A stretch of 64,000 nucleotides of DNA, taken from positions 59,032 to 123,031 of the IMG/VR virus record IMGVR_UViG_3300037606_000123. One strand, written 5' to 3'. The DNA comes from a virus. The first letter of the stretch is position 1. Every line of letters starts with the position of its first letter. The position numbers and the translations under genes are program-made. Under the pieces are notes generated by a model. It was not told the DNA's origin, made no database searches, and saw only the letters and a program-made list of their open reading frames with translations. Below are positions 15,496-24,191 of the stretch, piece by piece.

Positions 15496-17745
15496 ATGAC
15501 AAGTAACTTTTCTATTAACCATGTATTTGAATCAGATTTACATATTAATATAACTATAAATGATGGTATATTTACAACATTCGGTCAAACATTTATAATA
15601 CAACATAACCCATCAATACAATTATTAAAAAATTTAATATCTTGGGATCATGTAGTATTAAATACTAGTTTAACAAATTATTTTGAAATTGAATATAGAT
15701 CGAGTTTTGATACAATTACATGGACACCATGGGTAAACATGCCAAATGATTTTAATAACTTTTTAGATCCTAATACATTTGGTAATGTTTGGTTACAAGT
15801 AAAATATAAATATATTTCAGATAATACTGGAGTATCTATAGAATTAAAAGAATTAAATATTAATGGTATAAGAACAGTTAATGAAATATTTGAACCAACT
15901 ATTATTACACCTGGTGATGTTGTAACTTATACCAATCAAGACACATATAAAGTTTTTTCTTTAAATGATTTTGAATTATTTTTACAAGATAATAATCCAC
16001 AAGATTTAAATATAGCTATTAGATATACACAAACACAAGGTAGATATTGGAGTGATTGGGTTCCATTAAATAGTGAAAATTTACAAAAGTTAAAATTTGA
16101 AAGATTAAAATTTGTAAATTTTCAATTTTCATTTCAAAATATAGGAAATGTAAATGTAAATTTATATGATTTAGAATTAATAGGTGAATTTCAAAATGTT
16201 ACAGCTAATTATGCAACAATTGCAAGAATGGGATTAAAAACACAATGTAATCCATTAGCAACAACATCTGCACCAACATGTGATGCAGAATTAAGAGCAA
16301 GTAATAATAATTGTGTTCCATGTTCTCAAGCATTAACACCATGGAATACAGACATTAGTGTATGTAATCCATGTAATAATTTTGTACAAATTAATGATAA
16401 ATCATTATGGCAAAATCAAATAAAATTATATGCAGAACTAAATGATTTTATTAATCAAGTAAATTCGTGGAAAGTGACATATTTATTAACAGATGCTGAT
16501 GGTAAAGGAATAGATCATTTATTACATGAACAACAAATACATAATGTTATTTCTAAAAAAGATATTAATGTAATTATACCTAATAATCAATTTCCTGTTG
16601 ATACTTTATATTTTTCTGGTTTAGATTTAGATTTAATACAGTCATTTGAAATACATATAACTAAAGAGTCATTTAAAAAAGTATTTGGTGTTGAATTTAG
16701 ACCAAGTAAACGTGATGTTGTTTACATTTGTGACATTAATCAATTATGGGAAGTTGAACAGATGTTTCCGAAACGCGGTTTTATGAATGCAGAAACTTAC
16801 TATAGAGTATTAATGAAAAAATACAGTGATAGAAAATCTAGACAATTTGCTAAAACAACTGAAGGTGAAGAAGCTAAATTATTTGTTGATGAACTTACAA
16901 AATATACAACATTAGATGTTTTATTTGATATTGATGTAAATGCAGAAGTTAAAAAGGTTACTAAAGATTTATTACCAATGGATATAGATAATCCATCGCA
17001 ACAATATACAGAAAAAACAATTATGAATTTACGCACAAGTATACACAATAAAGTAAGTATTTTAGATAATGAAATATGGAACGCAACATTAACAGTTGCA
17101 AAAAATGTATATGAAATGCCTGTAAAAAGTAGAAATTTAAAATTGGTTGAATATGTAAGTACAGATCAAACAATGAATATTGCTGATAACCGTGCATTTA
17201 CAATGTGGTTTAAAACACAAGAATACGATCCGACATATGATTGGACATTATTAAGCAATTATGATTATAGTAATAATACTGGATATAAAATAAATATTTT
17301 TTCAGGTGCATTGACATATCAATATAATAATAATGCATATTCAATACCTGTTGCATCGATGTTACCAAATACATGGTATGTTATATTAGTTAATATGGAT
17401 CAAGTTAAAAATAAATTAGAATTAGCTGTATATACAAGACAAAATGAAATTGGTAGAGATTTAACTAATTCACAATTAGTATTATTTAATAAAATGATAT
17501 TTGATATTATACCAGACGAATATACACACGATTCTAATTTATTTGTTGGTGGTTGTGATACATTTATATCAACTGGTAATACAAAAAAATGGTATTTAAC
17601 AAATATCCGTATTTGGAATGATGTTATTGAAAAAACTAAACGTACTATAGTTTTAAATGAAAATGTTGTTAATGACGCACAATTAACAATTATAGTTGAT
17701 AATGCAGAAAGAGATTTTAGTTTACCTAAATACGGTAATTTTTAA
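15496..17745 (+). CDS. Large structural protein with C-terminal LamG-like domain
   Basis: A 749-residue protein. Residues about 30-230 are beta-rich and include repeated W-x-x-W motifs (WTPWVNMP, WSDWVPLN), like galactose-binding or fibronectin-like folds. A cysteine-rich patch lies near 250-300 (NNNCVPCSQ, VCNPCNN). Residues about 560-740 fit a LamG/concanavalin-like jelly roll, with MWFKTQE, WTLLSNYD, WYVILVNMD and a final LTNIRIWND strand. The likely location is tail fibre, baseplate or capsid surface. It has an ATG start after a TATATAATA block. The stop overlaps the convergent gene by 4 bases. Confidence 0.65.
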   Translation: MTSNFSINHVFESDLHINITINDGIFTTFGQTFIIQHNPSIQLLKNLISWDHVVLNTSLTNYFEIEYRSSFDTITWTPWVNMPNDFNNFLDPNTFGNVWLQVKYKYISDNTGVSIELKELNINGIRTVNEIFEPTIITPGDVVTYTNQDTYKVFSLNDFELFLQDNNPQDLNIAIRYTQTQGRYWSDWVPLNSENLQKLKFERLKFVNFQFSFQNIGNVNVNLYDLELIGEFQNVTANYATIARMGLKTQCNPLATTSAPTCDAELRASNNNCVPCSQALTPWNTDISVCNPCNNFVQINDKSLWQNQIKLYAELNDFINQVNSWKVTYLLTDADGKGIDHLLHEQQIHNVISKKDINVIIPNNQFPVDTLYFSGLDLDLIQSFEIHITKESFKKVFGVEFRPSKRDVVYICDINQLWEVEQMFPKRGFMNAETYYRVLMKKYSDRKSRQFAKTTEGEEAKLFVDELTKYTTLDVLFDIDVNAEVKKVTKDLLPMDIDNPSQQYTEKTIMNLRTSIHNKVSILDNEIWNATLTVAKNVYEMPVKSRNLKLVEYVSTDQTMNIADNRAFTMWFKTQEYDPTYDWTLLSNYDYSNNTGYKINIFSGALTYQYNNNAYSIPVASMLPNTWYVILVNMDQVKNKLELAVYTRQNEIGRDLTNSQLVLFNKMIFDIIPDEYTHDSNLFVGGCDTFISTGNTKKWYLTNIRIWNDVIEKTKRTIVLNENVVNDAQLTIIVDNAERDFSLPKYGNF

Positions 17746-18062
17746 ATATTACCAAATTCATTATTATCAAATTTAATATCTGCTAATAATGTTGTTAAAT
17801 CTGTTTTTAATACTGATGTTAATTGTTTAGATAATGCTTTACCCCATTCTTCAGATATTTTTTTCCATAAATTTTTCTTGAATTCTTCTTCATCAAAATC
17901 TTTACTAGGTTTATTTGCTTTAGAATATTTATCTAATTCAGTTAACGCTTTGAAAATACCAGCATTTTCATTTGTTAAAAGTTTTAAAATATTACTTTCC
18001 ATTTTTGAAATACGTGATGTTACTTTTGTTTCAAATGAAATTTGATTTTGTGATTTAGCCAT
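17742..18062 (-). CDS. Hypothetical helical protein (106 residues)
   Basis: A small Lys/Glu-rich, predicted helical protein with no recognised motif. It is 2 bases downstream of the degenerate-Nudix gene and shares its operon with other minus-strand genes. A chaperone or assembly role for the neighbouring virion proteins is possible, but nothing in the sequence proves it. Confidence 0.5.
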   Translation of the reverse strand: MAKSQNQISFETKVTSRISKMESNILKLLTNENAGIFKALTELDKYSKANKPSKDFDEEEFKKNLWKKISEEWGKALSKQLTSVLKTDLTTLLADIKFDNNEFGNI

Positions 18063-18064
18063 AA

Positions 18065-18616
18065 TTAAAATAATGAATAATGTTGTTTAAATAAATCAAT
18101 AGAGTATCTTGAAATTAAATCATAAATTATAATATTTTTTAATTCATTTATATGAATTATTATATTATTTTCTTTCATATTTAATTTTTCAATATCTAAA
18201 GGTACATGTTCTTCATAGTCATATGACATTAAAGGTAATATACATATATGATATGATGCAACATTACCTTTGTTTAAAAATATTGGTGCTAATATATCTA
18301 ATTTTGTATTATCTGAAATTTTTAAACCGTATTCAGATAATAACCCACGTTTTAAAGCATCCACAGGTGTTTCATTTTTTTCTATAAGTGTAGACATTAC
18401 ATTAATAAATTTATCTATTTCAGGTCTTTTAATATTAAATGGTGGTATATTTTCGTATCTTAATAATATTTGATTTTTTTCAACTAAATATGGAATACAT
18501 ACAACCATGTCTTGTTCTTGAATAGCTGTATATCCAGCTATATCTAATACTTGTAAATGACCTGCATCAAATGTTACTTTTGTTTCTTTCTTTTCTATGT
18601 TACTTAATAATTGCAT
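18065..18616 (-). CDS. Nudix-fold protein with degenerate active site
   Basis: The central segment NETPVDALKRGLLSEYGLKI (about residues 99-118) follows the Nudix box pattern ExP..A.RE(L)xEExG, but two catalytic glutamates are replaced (RE to RG, EE to SE). The surrounding strands fit a Nudix fold of 183 residues. It is probably not a hydrolase and may bind a nucleotide or protein. It sits next to a leader-bearing gene and virion genes. The window also holds one canonical Nudix enzyme (20144) and one fusion (36949), so this may be a diverged paralogue. Confidence 0.5.
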   Translation of the reverse strand: MQLLSNIEKKETKVTFDAGHLQVLDIAGYTAIQEQDMVVCIPYLVEKNQILLRYENIPPFNIKRPEIDKFINVMSTLIEKNETPVDALKRGLLSEYGLKISDNTKLDILAPIFLNKGNVASYHICILPLMSYDYEEHVPLDIEKLNMKENNIIIHINELKNIIIYDLISRYSIDLFKQHYSLF

Positions 18617-18633
18617 GTTTTATATATGTATTT

Positions 18634-18990
18634 TTATTTAATCCAAATATCATTACTATCACCAAAATCATATAATGATTCTAAATAATCATTGAATAAA
18701 TCTGTAAAATTACCATCAAAACTATATTCTTGAAAAGTATCTTCTGGAATTGTACCATCTGCTAACTGTTTTAAAAAATCGAAATTATCAACAATTTCTT
18801 CTAATTCATATTTTACTGAATCATCTATTTTATTAATTAATCTTTTTAATTGATTAATTATAATATTACAAATTGTAATTACTTGTGCTTCATCATCAAA
18901 ATCTTCACCTCTCAAATGTTGTTTTATATCTAAATGGTATTTCCAATTTCTTTCATTAATTTGTCGAAATTCATTAATTGTTGTAATCAT
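18634..18990 (-). CDS. Small protein with candidate capsid-targeting leader
   Basis: It starts MITTINEFRQINE|R, the shared leader, with a possible gp21-type cleavage after INE at residue 13. The remaining 105 residues are acidic and helical with no recognised family. By analogy with T4 internal proteins IPI-IPIII, which are small, have a 10-residue leader and are injected, it may be an internal head protein. T4 IPs are mostly basic, whereas this is acidic. It lies between the degenerate Nudix and a hypothetical gene on the same strand. Confidence 0.6.
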   Translation of the reverse strand: MITTINEFRQINERNWKYHLDIKQHLRGEDFDDEAQVITICNIIINQLKRLINKIDDSVKYELEEIVDNFDFLKQLADGTIPEDTFQEYSFDGNFTDLFNDYLESLYDFGDSNDIWIK

Positions 18991-19009
18991 GTTTTTTATT
19001 TTTTTGTTT

Positions 19010-19816
19010 TTATTTTATTTTTTCAAAATACCAATTGAACCAGTAGTATGTTGGTTTTTTTATTATATGTGTATTATTTTCTAATTTGAATTTAATAATA
19101 TCATTATCTGAATATATTACTTCAATTATATTATTTTCAAAAACTGTTTTTAATTGACCAAGTTCATTAAAAACATTTACTTCTTTCATAATTGTTTTAT
19201 ATATACCTGGTTTAATTTTAAACCAGTTTAAAATATGGTTCCATATTTTACCAGTAATTCTAATACGATCTTCTATTTTTAATTTTTCAATTTCAGTACA
19301 AATAAATTTCGGTTTTAATTCTAAACCAAATTTTTCAAATTTACCAAATATTTCAGCTTCACCAATATTAAATTTTATATAAAGATTAAAACCTATTCCG
19401 ATATTTAATGGAACCATTTTTAAAATAGTTAATTTATCTATTTCAATTTCTTGAACACTATTTTTACCATTTACATATGCTTGAATACCATCTGGAAATA
19501 AATATTGTGTTAATGCATTTACATAATACCACTGTTGTAATGAATTTTTTTTATCATAACCATAAACTGATCCACCACGTTGCGCACTCCAACTAGATAA
19601 AGGAACACCATTTAAATGAAATGTACCTATTGATGTAATATCACCATGCATTAATGTAACATCAGCATCCGGATCTATATCTGGATTTAACCAATCTGGA
19701 ACATCTATCATATCATTACAATTGTTATATTGTATATTCGTTCCACCCGTTGATGAACCATCTAATACAGGATTAAAAAATTCAAATACTTGTTCACGAT
19801 TACATAAATATTTCAT
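19010..19816 (-). CDS. Hypothetical protein (268 residues)
   Basis: No family is recognised. The first 125 residues contain Gly/Asn/Asp-rich segments (HGDITSIGTFHLNGVPL, RGGSVYGYDKK) that read like part of a virion or host-contact protein. The second half is beta-rich with many Lys/Ile alternations and a Trp-rich end (TYYWFNWYFEKI). There is no leader, signal peptide or membrane span. It is upstream of the leader-bearing gene at 18634 in the same minus-strand cluster. The AT-rich block TTAATATATATAATTAA precedes its start. Confidence 0.5.
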   Translation of the reverse strand: MKYLCNREQVFEFFNPVLDGSSTGGTNIQYNNCNDMIDVPDWLNPDIDPDADVTLMHGDITSIGTFHLNGVPLSSWSAQRGGSVYGYDKKNSLQQWYYVNALTQYLFPDGIQAYVNGKNSVQEIEIDKLTILKMVPLNIGIGFNLYIKFNIGEAEIFGKFEKFGLELKPKFICTEIEKLKIEDRIRITGKIWNHILNWFKIKPGIYKTIMKEVNVFNELGQLKTVFENNIIEVIYSDNDIIKFKLENNTHIIKKPTYYWFNWYFEKIK

Positions 19817-19938
19817 ATTAATTATATATATTAATTTTTATGATTTATATTTTTTATATGTTATTTTTTATATGTATATTTGTATTTCTAAACAATATAT
19901 TATTTTATTGTAAAAAATATAAACCAATTAATATAAAG

Positions 19939-20160
19939 ATGGCAACAAAATCAAAACACAGAAAAAATCACAAAGAGAAATTAGCAAAACGTAATACACG
20001 AATAGCAAATGAAAAAAAGATTCAAAATAAACGTATGCAAGAATACGTTAAACAATTAATGGCTGAACAAACGAATGAAAAATTAACGAGTGTAGCTGAA
20101 ACAACTGATCTTTCTTTCACAACAGATACAGAAAACCCAACAGATGAAACCAATATTTAA
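19939..20160 (+). CDS. Small basic protein (73 residues)
   Basis: The first 45 residues are strongly basic (KSKHRKNHKEKLAKRN...), and the last 25 are acidic and Thr-rich. The open frame extends upstream to 19840 with a hydrophobic stretch, but the ATG at 19939 (MATKSKH) has the usual AT-rich spacer and gives a sensible soluble protein. Basic N-terminal segments of this sort suggest nucleic-acid binding. The Nudix gene starts 17 bases before its stop. Confidence 0.5.
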   Translation: MATKSKHRKNHKEKLAKRNTRIANEKKIQNKRMQEYVKQLMAEQTNEKLTSVAETTDLSFTTDTENPTDETNI

Positions 20161-20701
20161 TAATATTCAAAATAAAAAACTTGACACAGTAGATGGTGTC
20201 AAGTTTTTTTCTCGTTCTAGTGCCGTTGTAGCGCACATTTGGATAAAACAAGGTACAAGTACATTTGTTCTAATTGGTCAACGTGGTAACTCTGGTGATC
20301 AACCTTTTAAATTTAATATGCCATGTGGTTATATGGATTGGAATGAAACATTAGAAGAAGCATTATTTAGAGAAGTGTGGGAAGAATGTGGTTTAGATTT
20401 AAAAAACTTAATATTTGATAATAAAGTGTTGTTTAAAGCTATTGATCAACCATGGTCTGTTAATACAGATCCAAAAGAAAATAGAGAAAATATTTCTTTT
20501 CATTGTGGATTATTAATTGATATTGAAGATAAAACATTACCAGAATTATCTTTAGATAATATGGAACCAGATGAAGTATTAGGTATTAATTTTTGGGATT
20601 TAAATGTTGCTAAACGTATGAAAACATATGATTGGGCATTTAATCATAATGAAAGATTAATAGATTTTGAAAATTATTTAGAATCTAAATTTATATTATA
20701 A
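20144..20701 (+). CDS. Nudix hydrolase
   Basis: The Nudix box is complete: G62, E68, R76-E77-V78, E80-E81, G83-L84 in the pattern GX5EX7REUXEEXGU. Nudix enzymes hydrolyse nucleoside diphosphates linked to another group, such as ADP-ribose, NADH, ApnA or oxidised dNTPs. T4 NudE is a phage example. The 185-residue length fits. The start overlaps the upstream gene by 17 bases. A strong terminator-like hairpin (20175-20210) falls inside codons 11-22, so this gene may be expressed only when transcripts pass that hairpin. No later in-frame start would keep the first Nudix strand. Confidence 0.88.
   Translation: MKPIFNNIQNKKLDTVDGVKFFSRSSAVVAHIWIKQGTSTFVLIGQRGNSGDQPFKFNMPCGYMDWNETLEEALFREVWEECGLDLKNLIFDNKVLFKAIDQPWSVNTDPKENRENISFHCGLLIDIEDKTLPELSLDNMEPDEVLGINFWDLNVAKRMKTYDWAFNHNERLIDFENYLESKFIL
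20175..20210 (+). terminator. Terminator-like hairpin inside the Nudix coding region
   Basis: AAAAAACTTGACAC / GTGTCAAGTTTTTT forms a 14-bp stem with an 8-base loop and a T-run, 15 bases after the upstream gene's stop codon. It has all the marks of an intrinsic terminator, but it lies within the Nudix reading frame. It may act as an attenuator. Confidence 0.6.
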
Positions 20702-20739
20702 AAAAAGAGAATTAATTAATTAATTAATCCTCTTTTTTA
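20701..20739. terminator. Bidirectional terminator between convergent genes
   Basis: AAAAAAGAG...ATTAATTAATTAATTAAT...CTCTTTTTT forms a long stem between the Nudix gene and the convergent minus-strand gene, with A and T flanks for both strands. Confidence 0.8.
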
Positions 20740-21455
20740 TTTTTATTTTTTTGATATTCTTGTTCAACTATATTTTTTTTCGTTTCTTCTTCTTTTTTTA
20801 ATTGTTCTTGTTTTGCATGTATTAAATCTGTTAATTTAGACATATCAACAATTACGCGTTTATCAGCATCATCTATTTTTTCTTCTGTTTGTTTAACAAT
20901 TTTTTCTTCTTCATTTTCAAATCCATATAATTCAGCATATATTTTCCAGTAACTTTCACATTTATTTAAATGTTCATCTAACACTTTCATATTAGCTCTT
21001 AATTCTTGTTGTGCTTTATTAACAGAATCAAACATTTCTTTACTCATATCACCACCATCAATTGATTCTTGTAATCTTAATAAATTTGATTCTGATATAC
21101 TTAACATTAATAAAATTCTAGAATATTTTAATATGTCATTTTGTTTTAAATCTTTTAAACGTGGTGAATCTAATAAACTTAAACTTTTAACATAAGTTAA
21201 AACAATATTATTTACAGATTGTTCTGCAAATTCTTTATGGTTTTTCATTTCATCAATATAATCAATATATTTAATACTGTTACTATTGTCAGGAAAATCA
21301 CCAATTTTCGGAAATAAATCATTTGTATTTAATTGTACAGGATCAGATTTTATTAATTCTTTTAAATTTGCTAATTTGCTTTTTGTTGTATCTAATGCAG
21401 ATTTTTTAGAATTATTTAAATTATCGGGTTTTAAAATATCATCTATATTTGGCAT
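20724..21455 (-). CDS. Hypothetical coiled-coil protein (243 residues)
   Basis: The protein is helical and highly charged; the C-terminal 60 residues (KQEQLKKEEETKK...) are a clear coiled coil. Size, charge and helical centre are reminiscent of small terminase subunits (T4 gp16), but no diagnostic motif is present, so the name is not assigned. The upstream gene on the same strand ends 1 base before this start codon, which means coupled translation with the 429-residue protein at 21457. Confidence 0.45.
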   Translation of the reverse strand: MPNIDDILKPDNLNNSKKSALDTTKSKLANLKELIKSDPVQLNTNDLFPKIGDFPDNSNSIKYIDYIDEMKNHKEFAEQSVNNIVLTYVKSLSLLDSPRLKDLKQNDILKYSRILLMLSISESNLLRLQESIDGGDMSKEMFDSVNKAQQELRANMKVLDEHLNKCESYWKIYAELYGFENEEEKIVKQTEEKIDDADKRVIVDMSKLTDLIHAKQEQLKKEEETKKNIVEQEYQKNKNKKED

Positions 21456-21456
21456 T

Positions 21457-22746
21457 TTATTTCTTTTTTACTAATTTTTTCTTATCATTATTTTCATCAC
21501 CAAATAATGAATCTACTTCTGGATATGCATAACCTTTATTATCTTCTTCCCATTTTATATTTGGATAGTCTTTCAAATCTTTTAAGTTATATGAATATTT
21601 ATTTAATTTGTTATTATAATTTAATTGTGTTTCAATTTTCAATTCAATTTTGCGTACTAATGTATTTAAATGGTCTAACGCAATATTATTAATAATACCG
21701 ATTTCTTTTTTATGTTTTCTTTGAAAATTAGAAAGTATAATTTTAAATACATATTCAATTTTTGAATGTTTATTTATATAATCTAATGTTGTTTCATTTT
21801 TTATTAATGCTTGATTAATTCTAAATTTATCACTATTGAAAAATTCTGGAACAGTAAAAATGAAATCAATTATATTAATTTCATACTTTTGAATATACAT
21901 ATTAAATAATTTTGATATTAAATTTATATAAATCACTTCTCTTGTTGTACCAGAAATATCTAATTCATCTATATCAATACTTAATAACCATTGCATAAAA
22001 TTAAATAATAATATAGAATATACATCAGAATATTCAGAATCAACTTTTAATTGCATTTTATTATAAATAGGATTTAATATCTCTAATGTTGATTCTTTAT
22101 TTGATTTAATAAAGCGTATTATTATTTTTTCTAAGTTCTGTTGAAAACTATCTTTTTTTAAGAATGAGTTTTTTGCAAATGGATTTAATAATTTATAAAA
22201 AAATTCAGTGAAGTTTGTATTCTTTAAAAATAGTTTTGTGTCTTGTTCAGACGTGTTTAGGAAATACGTTATGGCTTTTAATTGTTTATCTGATAGTTTA
22301 CCATTATAAATAATTGGTAGCGTTTCAACGCCAAATAAATCAGCATAAATTTTTAACTCTTCAATATCATAACTGTATTTTTTACCATACTTACATATTG
22401 TTGTTAATATTAAATTATTTTTTGGAATTCTTTCATATTTAATATGTGCTGGTTGTTCATCAGGGAAATATTCAAAACAAAAATACATATTTGGTCTTAA
22501 TAAATCTGTAACTTCATCAGGTAATGATAACAAATATGCCCAAGCATATTTATAATATTTTTGCATCGCTAAATCTACTAAATTTATAGGGTTTTGATTT
22601 ATATTTTTTGGTCGTATTAACCAGTTACCATTTACATAATTAATCCATATTTTGGATCCTTGTACGTCTTCATATATAATGATTTCTTCATTAGAGATAA
22701 GTTCAATAAACTTATCAGGTTCAATTTGATTGTTTCTTATTAACAT
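21457..22746 (-). CDS. Hypothetical protein (429 residues)
   Basis: No firm family. Residues about 35-130 contain SKIWINYVNGNWLIRPK followed by MYFCFEYFPDEQPAHIKYERIP. The alternation of strands with FxFE resembles motif III of the nucleotidyltransferase/RNA-ligase fold, but a clear motif I lysine (KxDG) is lacking, so this is only a hint. The rest is helical and includes many Ile/Asn-rich segments. It is coupled to the downstream coiled-coil gene. The start is an ATG preceded by the AT-rich block TATATATTAAATAA. Confidence 0.45.
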   Translation of the reverse strand: MLIRNNQIEPDKFIELISNEEIIIYEDVQGSKIWINYVNGNWLIRPKNINQNPINLVDLAMQKYYKYAWAYLLSLPDEVTDLLRPNMYFCFEYFPDEQPAHIKYERIPKNNLILTTICKYGKKYSYDIEELKIYADLFGVETLPIIYNGKLSDKQLKAITYFLNTSEQDTKLFLKNTNFTEFFYKLLNPFAKNSFLKKDSFQQNLEKIIIRFIKSNKESTLEILNPIYNKMQLKVDSEYSDVYSILLFNFMQWLLSIDIDELDISGTTREVIYINLISKLFNMYIQKYEINIIDFIFTVPEFFNSDKFRINQALIKNETTLDYINKHSKIEYVFKIILSNFQRKHKKEIGIINNIALDHLNTLVRKIELKIETQLNYNNKLNKYSYNLKDLKDYPNIKWEEDNKGYAYPEVDSLFGDENNDKKKLVKKK

Positions 22747-22790
22747 GTTAGAATTTTTGTTTTTATTCTGTTATTTAATATATATAGTAT

Positions 22791-23036
22791 ATGAATATCG
22801 CTTCTATTAAAGATTATACAGAAAATTATTGGTACCGTGGATTTAAAAAAATGTATATTAAAGAATATTCAAATAACAAAATTTTATTTTCTAATAATGA
22901 TATTATAAAAATTGAAAATAGTGATATATATTTAAATAATAAATTAATATGTTCTGATCCAGATATAACAATAGAACAGTTCTTAGAATTATATAAATAT
23001 ATTTTAATAAAAAAAGGATATAAATTTACAGACTAA
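22791..23036 (+). CDS. Hypothetical protein (81 residues)
   Basis: A small soluble protein (MNIASIKDYTENYWYRG...) with no recognised domain. It opens a plus-strand operon after a TTTAATATATATAG promoter-like block (22772-22785). Its stop overlaps the ATG of the next gene (TAATGA), so the two are coupled and it may be functionally tied to the leader-bearing protein at 23036. Confidence 0.5.
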   Translation: MNIASIKDYTENYWYRGFKKMYIKEYSNNKILFSNNDIIKIENSDIYLNNKLICSDPDITIEQFLELYKYILIKKGYKFTD

Positions 23037-23419
23037 TGATAACTAATATAAATGAATTCAAAAAAAATAATAAAGAAGCAACATACGACAATTTAGCTGA
23101 TGATATTACTATTATAAATAAAGAAACATTAGAACCGATTAACTCCGACGAATATGAAATTGATCAAATAATAGATATTATTACAGATCAAGAAGAAATT
23201 AAAAAATTTGAAGGTGCATCAAATATTTCAAAAACAGATTTAACATATAAAACAGTTGATAGAAATGATATATTGTGGATTACTGTTATGTTAAAATCAC
23301 GTAATAACTCATCAGCATATCCGTTGGGAGAACTTGGGGTTGTTAAAGTGAAGGTTCTTCAAACATTTTATGGTTTAAATAAATTAAAACAATTAAAAAC
23401 AACAGATAAAATTTATTAA
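23036..23419 (+). CDS. Protein with candidate capsid-targeting leader (127 residues)
   Basis: It begins MITNINEFKKNNKE|A, with a possible protease site after NKE (less ideal than (L/I)xE). The following 113 residues are acidic and not recognised. There are no membrane segments or metal motifs. It is coupled to the small gene upstream and followed by the RuvC-like gene. It is treated as a candidate internal head protein. Confidence 0.55.
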   Translation: MITNINEFKKNNKEATYDNLADDITIINKETLEPINSDEYEIDQIIDIITDQEEIKKFEGASNISKTDLTYKTVDRNDILWITVMLKSRNNSSAYPLGELGVVKVKVLQTFYGLNKLKQLKTTDKIY

Positions 23420-23448
23420 ACATATTTTAATTTAATTGTAATATAATT

Positions 23449-24165
23449 ATGAATTATAATTATATTGGGATTGATACATCACTAAGTTCTACAGGCTTAT
23501 ACATTTGTTTAAAAGATGGTAGCGAACATTATTACAACTATCGTAATACCGATAAATTAACTAAATGGCATAAAATTTTAGATTTCATAAATTATTTTGA
23601 TTATCAAAATATTAAATTAGATAATTATTCTGATACAGAAATAGCAAAAATCATTCAATATAATAAAGTTACAGATCAAATGGTTACAGATATTTTAAAA
23701 CATTGCATACCACAAGAAACAAAAATAATAACAGAAGGGTATTCGTATTCTTCTTCAAATACATCATCATTAATTGATTTAATTTCTTATGCTACTTTAT
23801 TAAGAAATAAATTAATCCAATTAGATTTTAATGATTTTATAATTAAATCACCGTCAACATTAAAATTAGATTGTTGTAAATCAACATATATTCCAATAGA
23901 AAAAATTATTGGTGGAAAAAAACCAAGGATAGAATTAATTTACAGAAATGATGAAGGTATTGCAGGTGGTAAATTTACAAAACGTGAAATGTTAAAATCG
24001 ATATTTGATCACCCAAATGTTAATGTATATATACAAAAAATATTAGATTTTCACATTGTTGATCTACTAAAAATGAAAAACATACCGAAACCTATTGATG
24101 ATGTTGTTGATGCTGTTTGGTTAGCATGGACAGAAATATTAGTAAATGAAAACCTTATCAATTGA
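23449..24165 (+). CDS. RuvC-like Holliday-junction resolvase
   Basis: The RNase H/RuvC fold is visible: first strand YIGIDTSLSSTGL with catalytic Asp9, second acidic site IITEGYSYSSS with Glu96, and a C-terminal IDDVVDAVWLAW helix near residues 217-228 with the Asp pair. Such enzymes cut four-way junctions in recombination and packaging. T4 uses the unrelated endonuclease VII, so a RuvC-type enzyme would be a substitution. The 238-residue length is longer than bacterial RuvC. A terminator overlaps the final codons. It sits among candidate internal-protein genes. Confidence 0.75.
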   Translation: MNYNYIGIDTSLSSTGLYICLKDGSEHYYNYRNTDKLTKWHKILDFINYFDYQNIKLDNYSDTEIAKIIQYNKVTDQMVTDILKHCIPQETKIITEGYSYSSSNTSSLIDLISYATLLRNKLIQLDFNDFIIKSPSTLKLDCCKSTYIPIEKIIGGKKPRIELIYRNDEGIAGGKFTKREMLKSIFDHPNVNVYIQKILDFHIVDLLKMKNIPKPIDDVVDAVWLAWTEILVNENLIN

Positions 24166-24177
24166 TGAGGTTTTTTT
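24149..24177 (+). terminator. Terminator overlapping the resolvase stop codon
   Basis: AAAACCTTATCA / TGATGAGGTTTT stem with a T-run; the resolvase stop TGA lies in the loop/3' arm. The T-run continues directly into AATATATA, the AT-rich block before the next gene. Confidence 0.75.
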
Positions 24178-24191
24178 AATATATAACTTTA

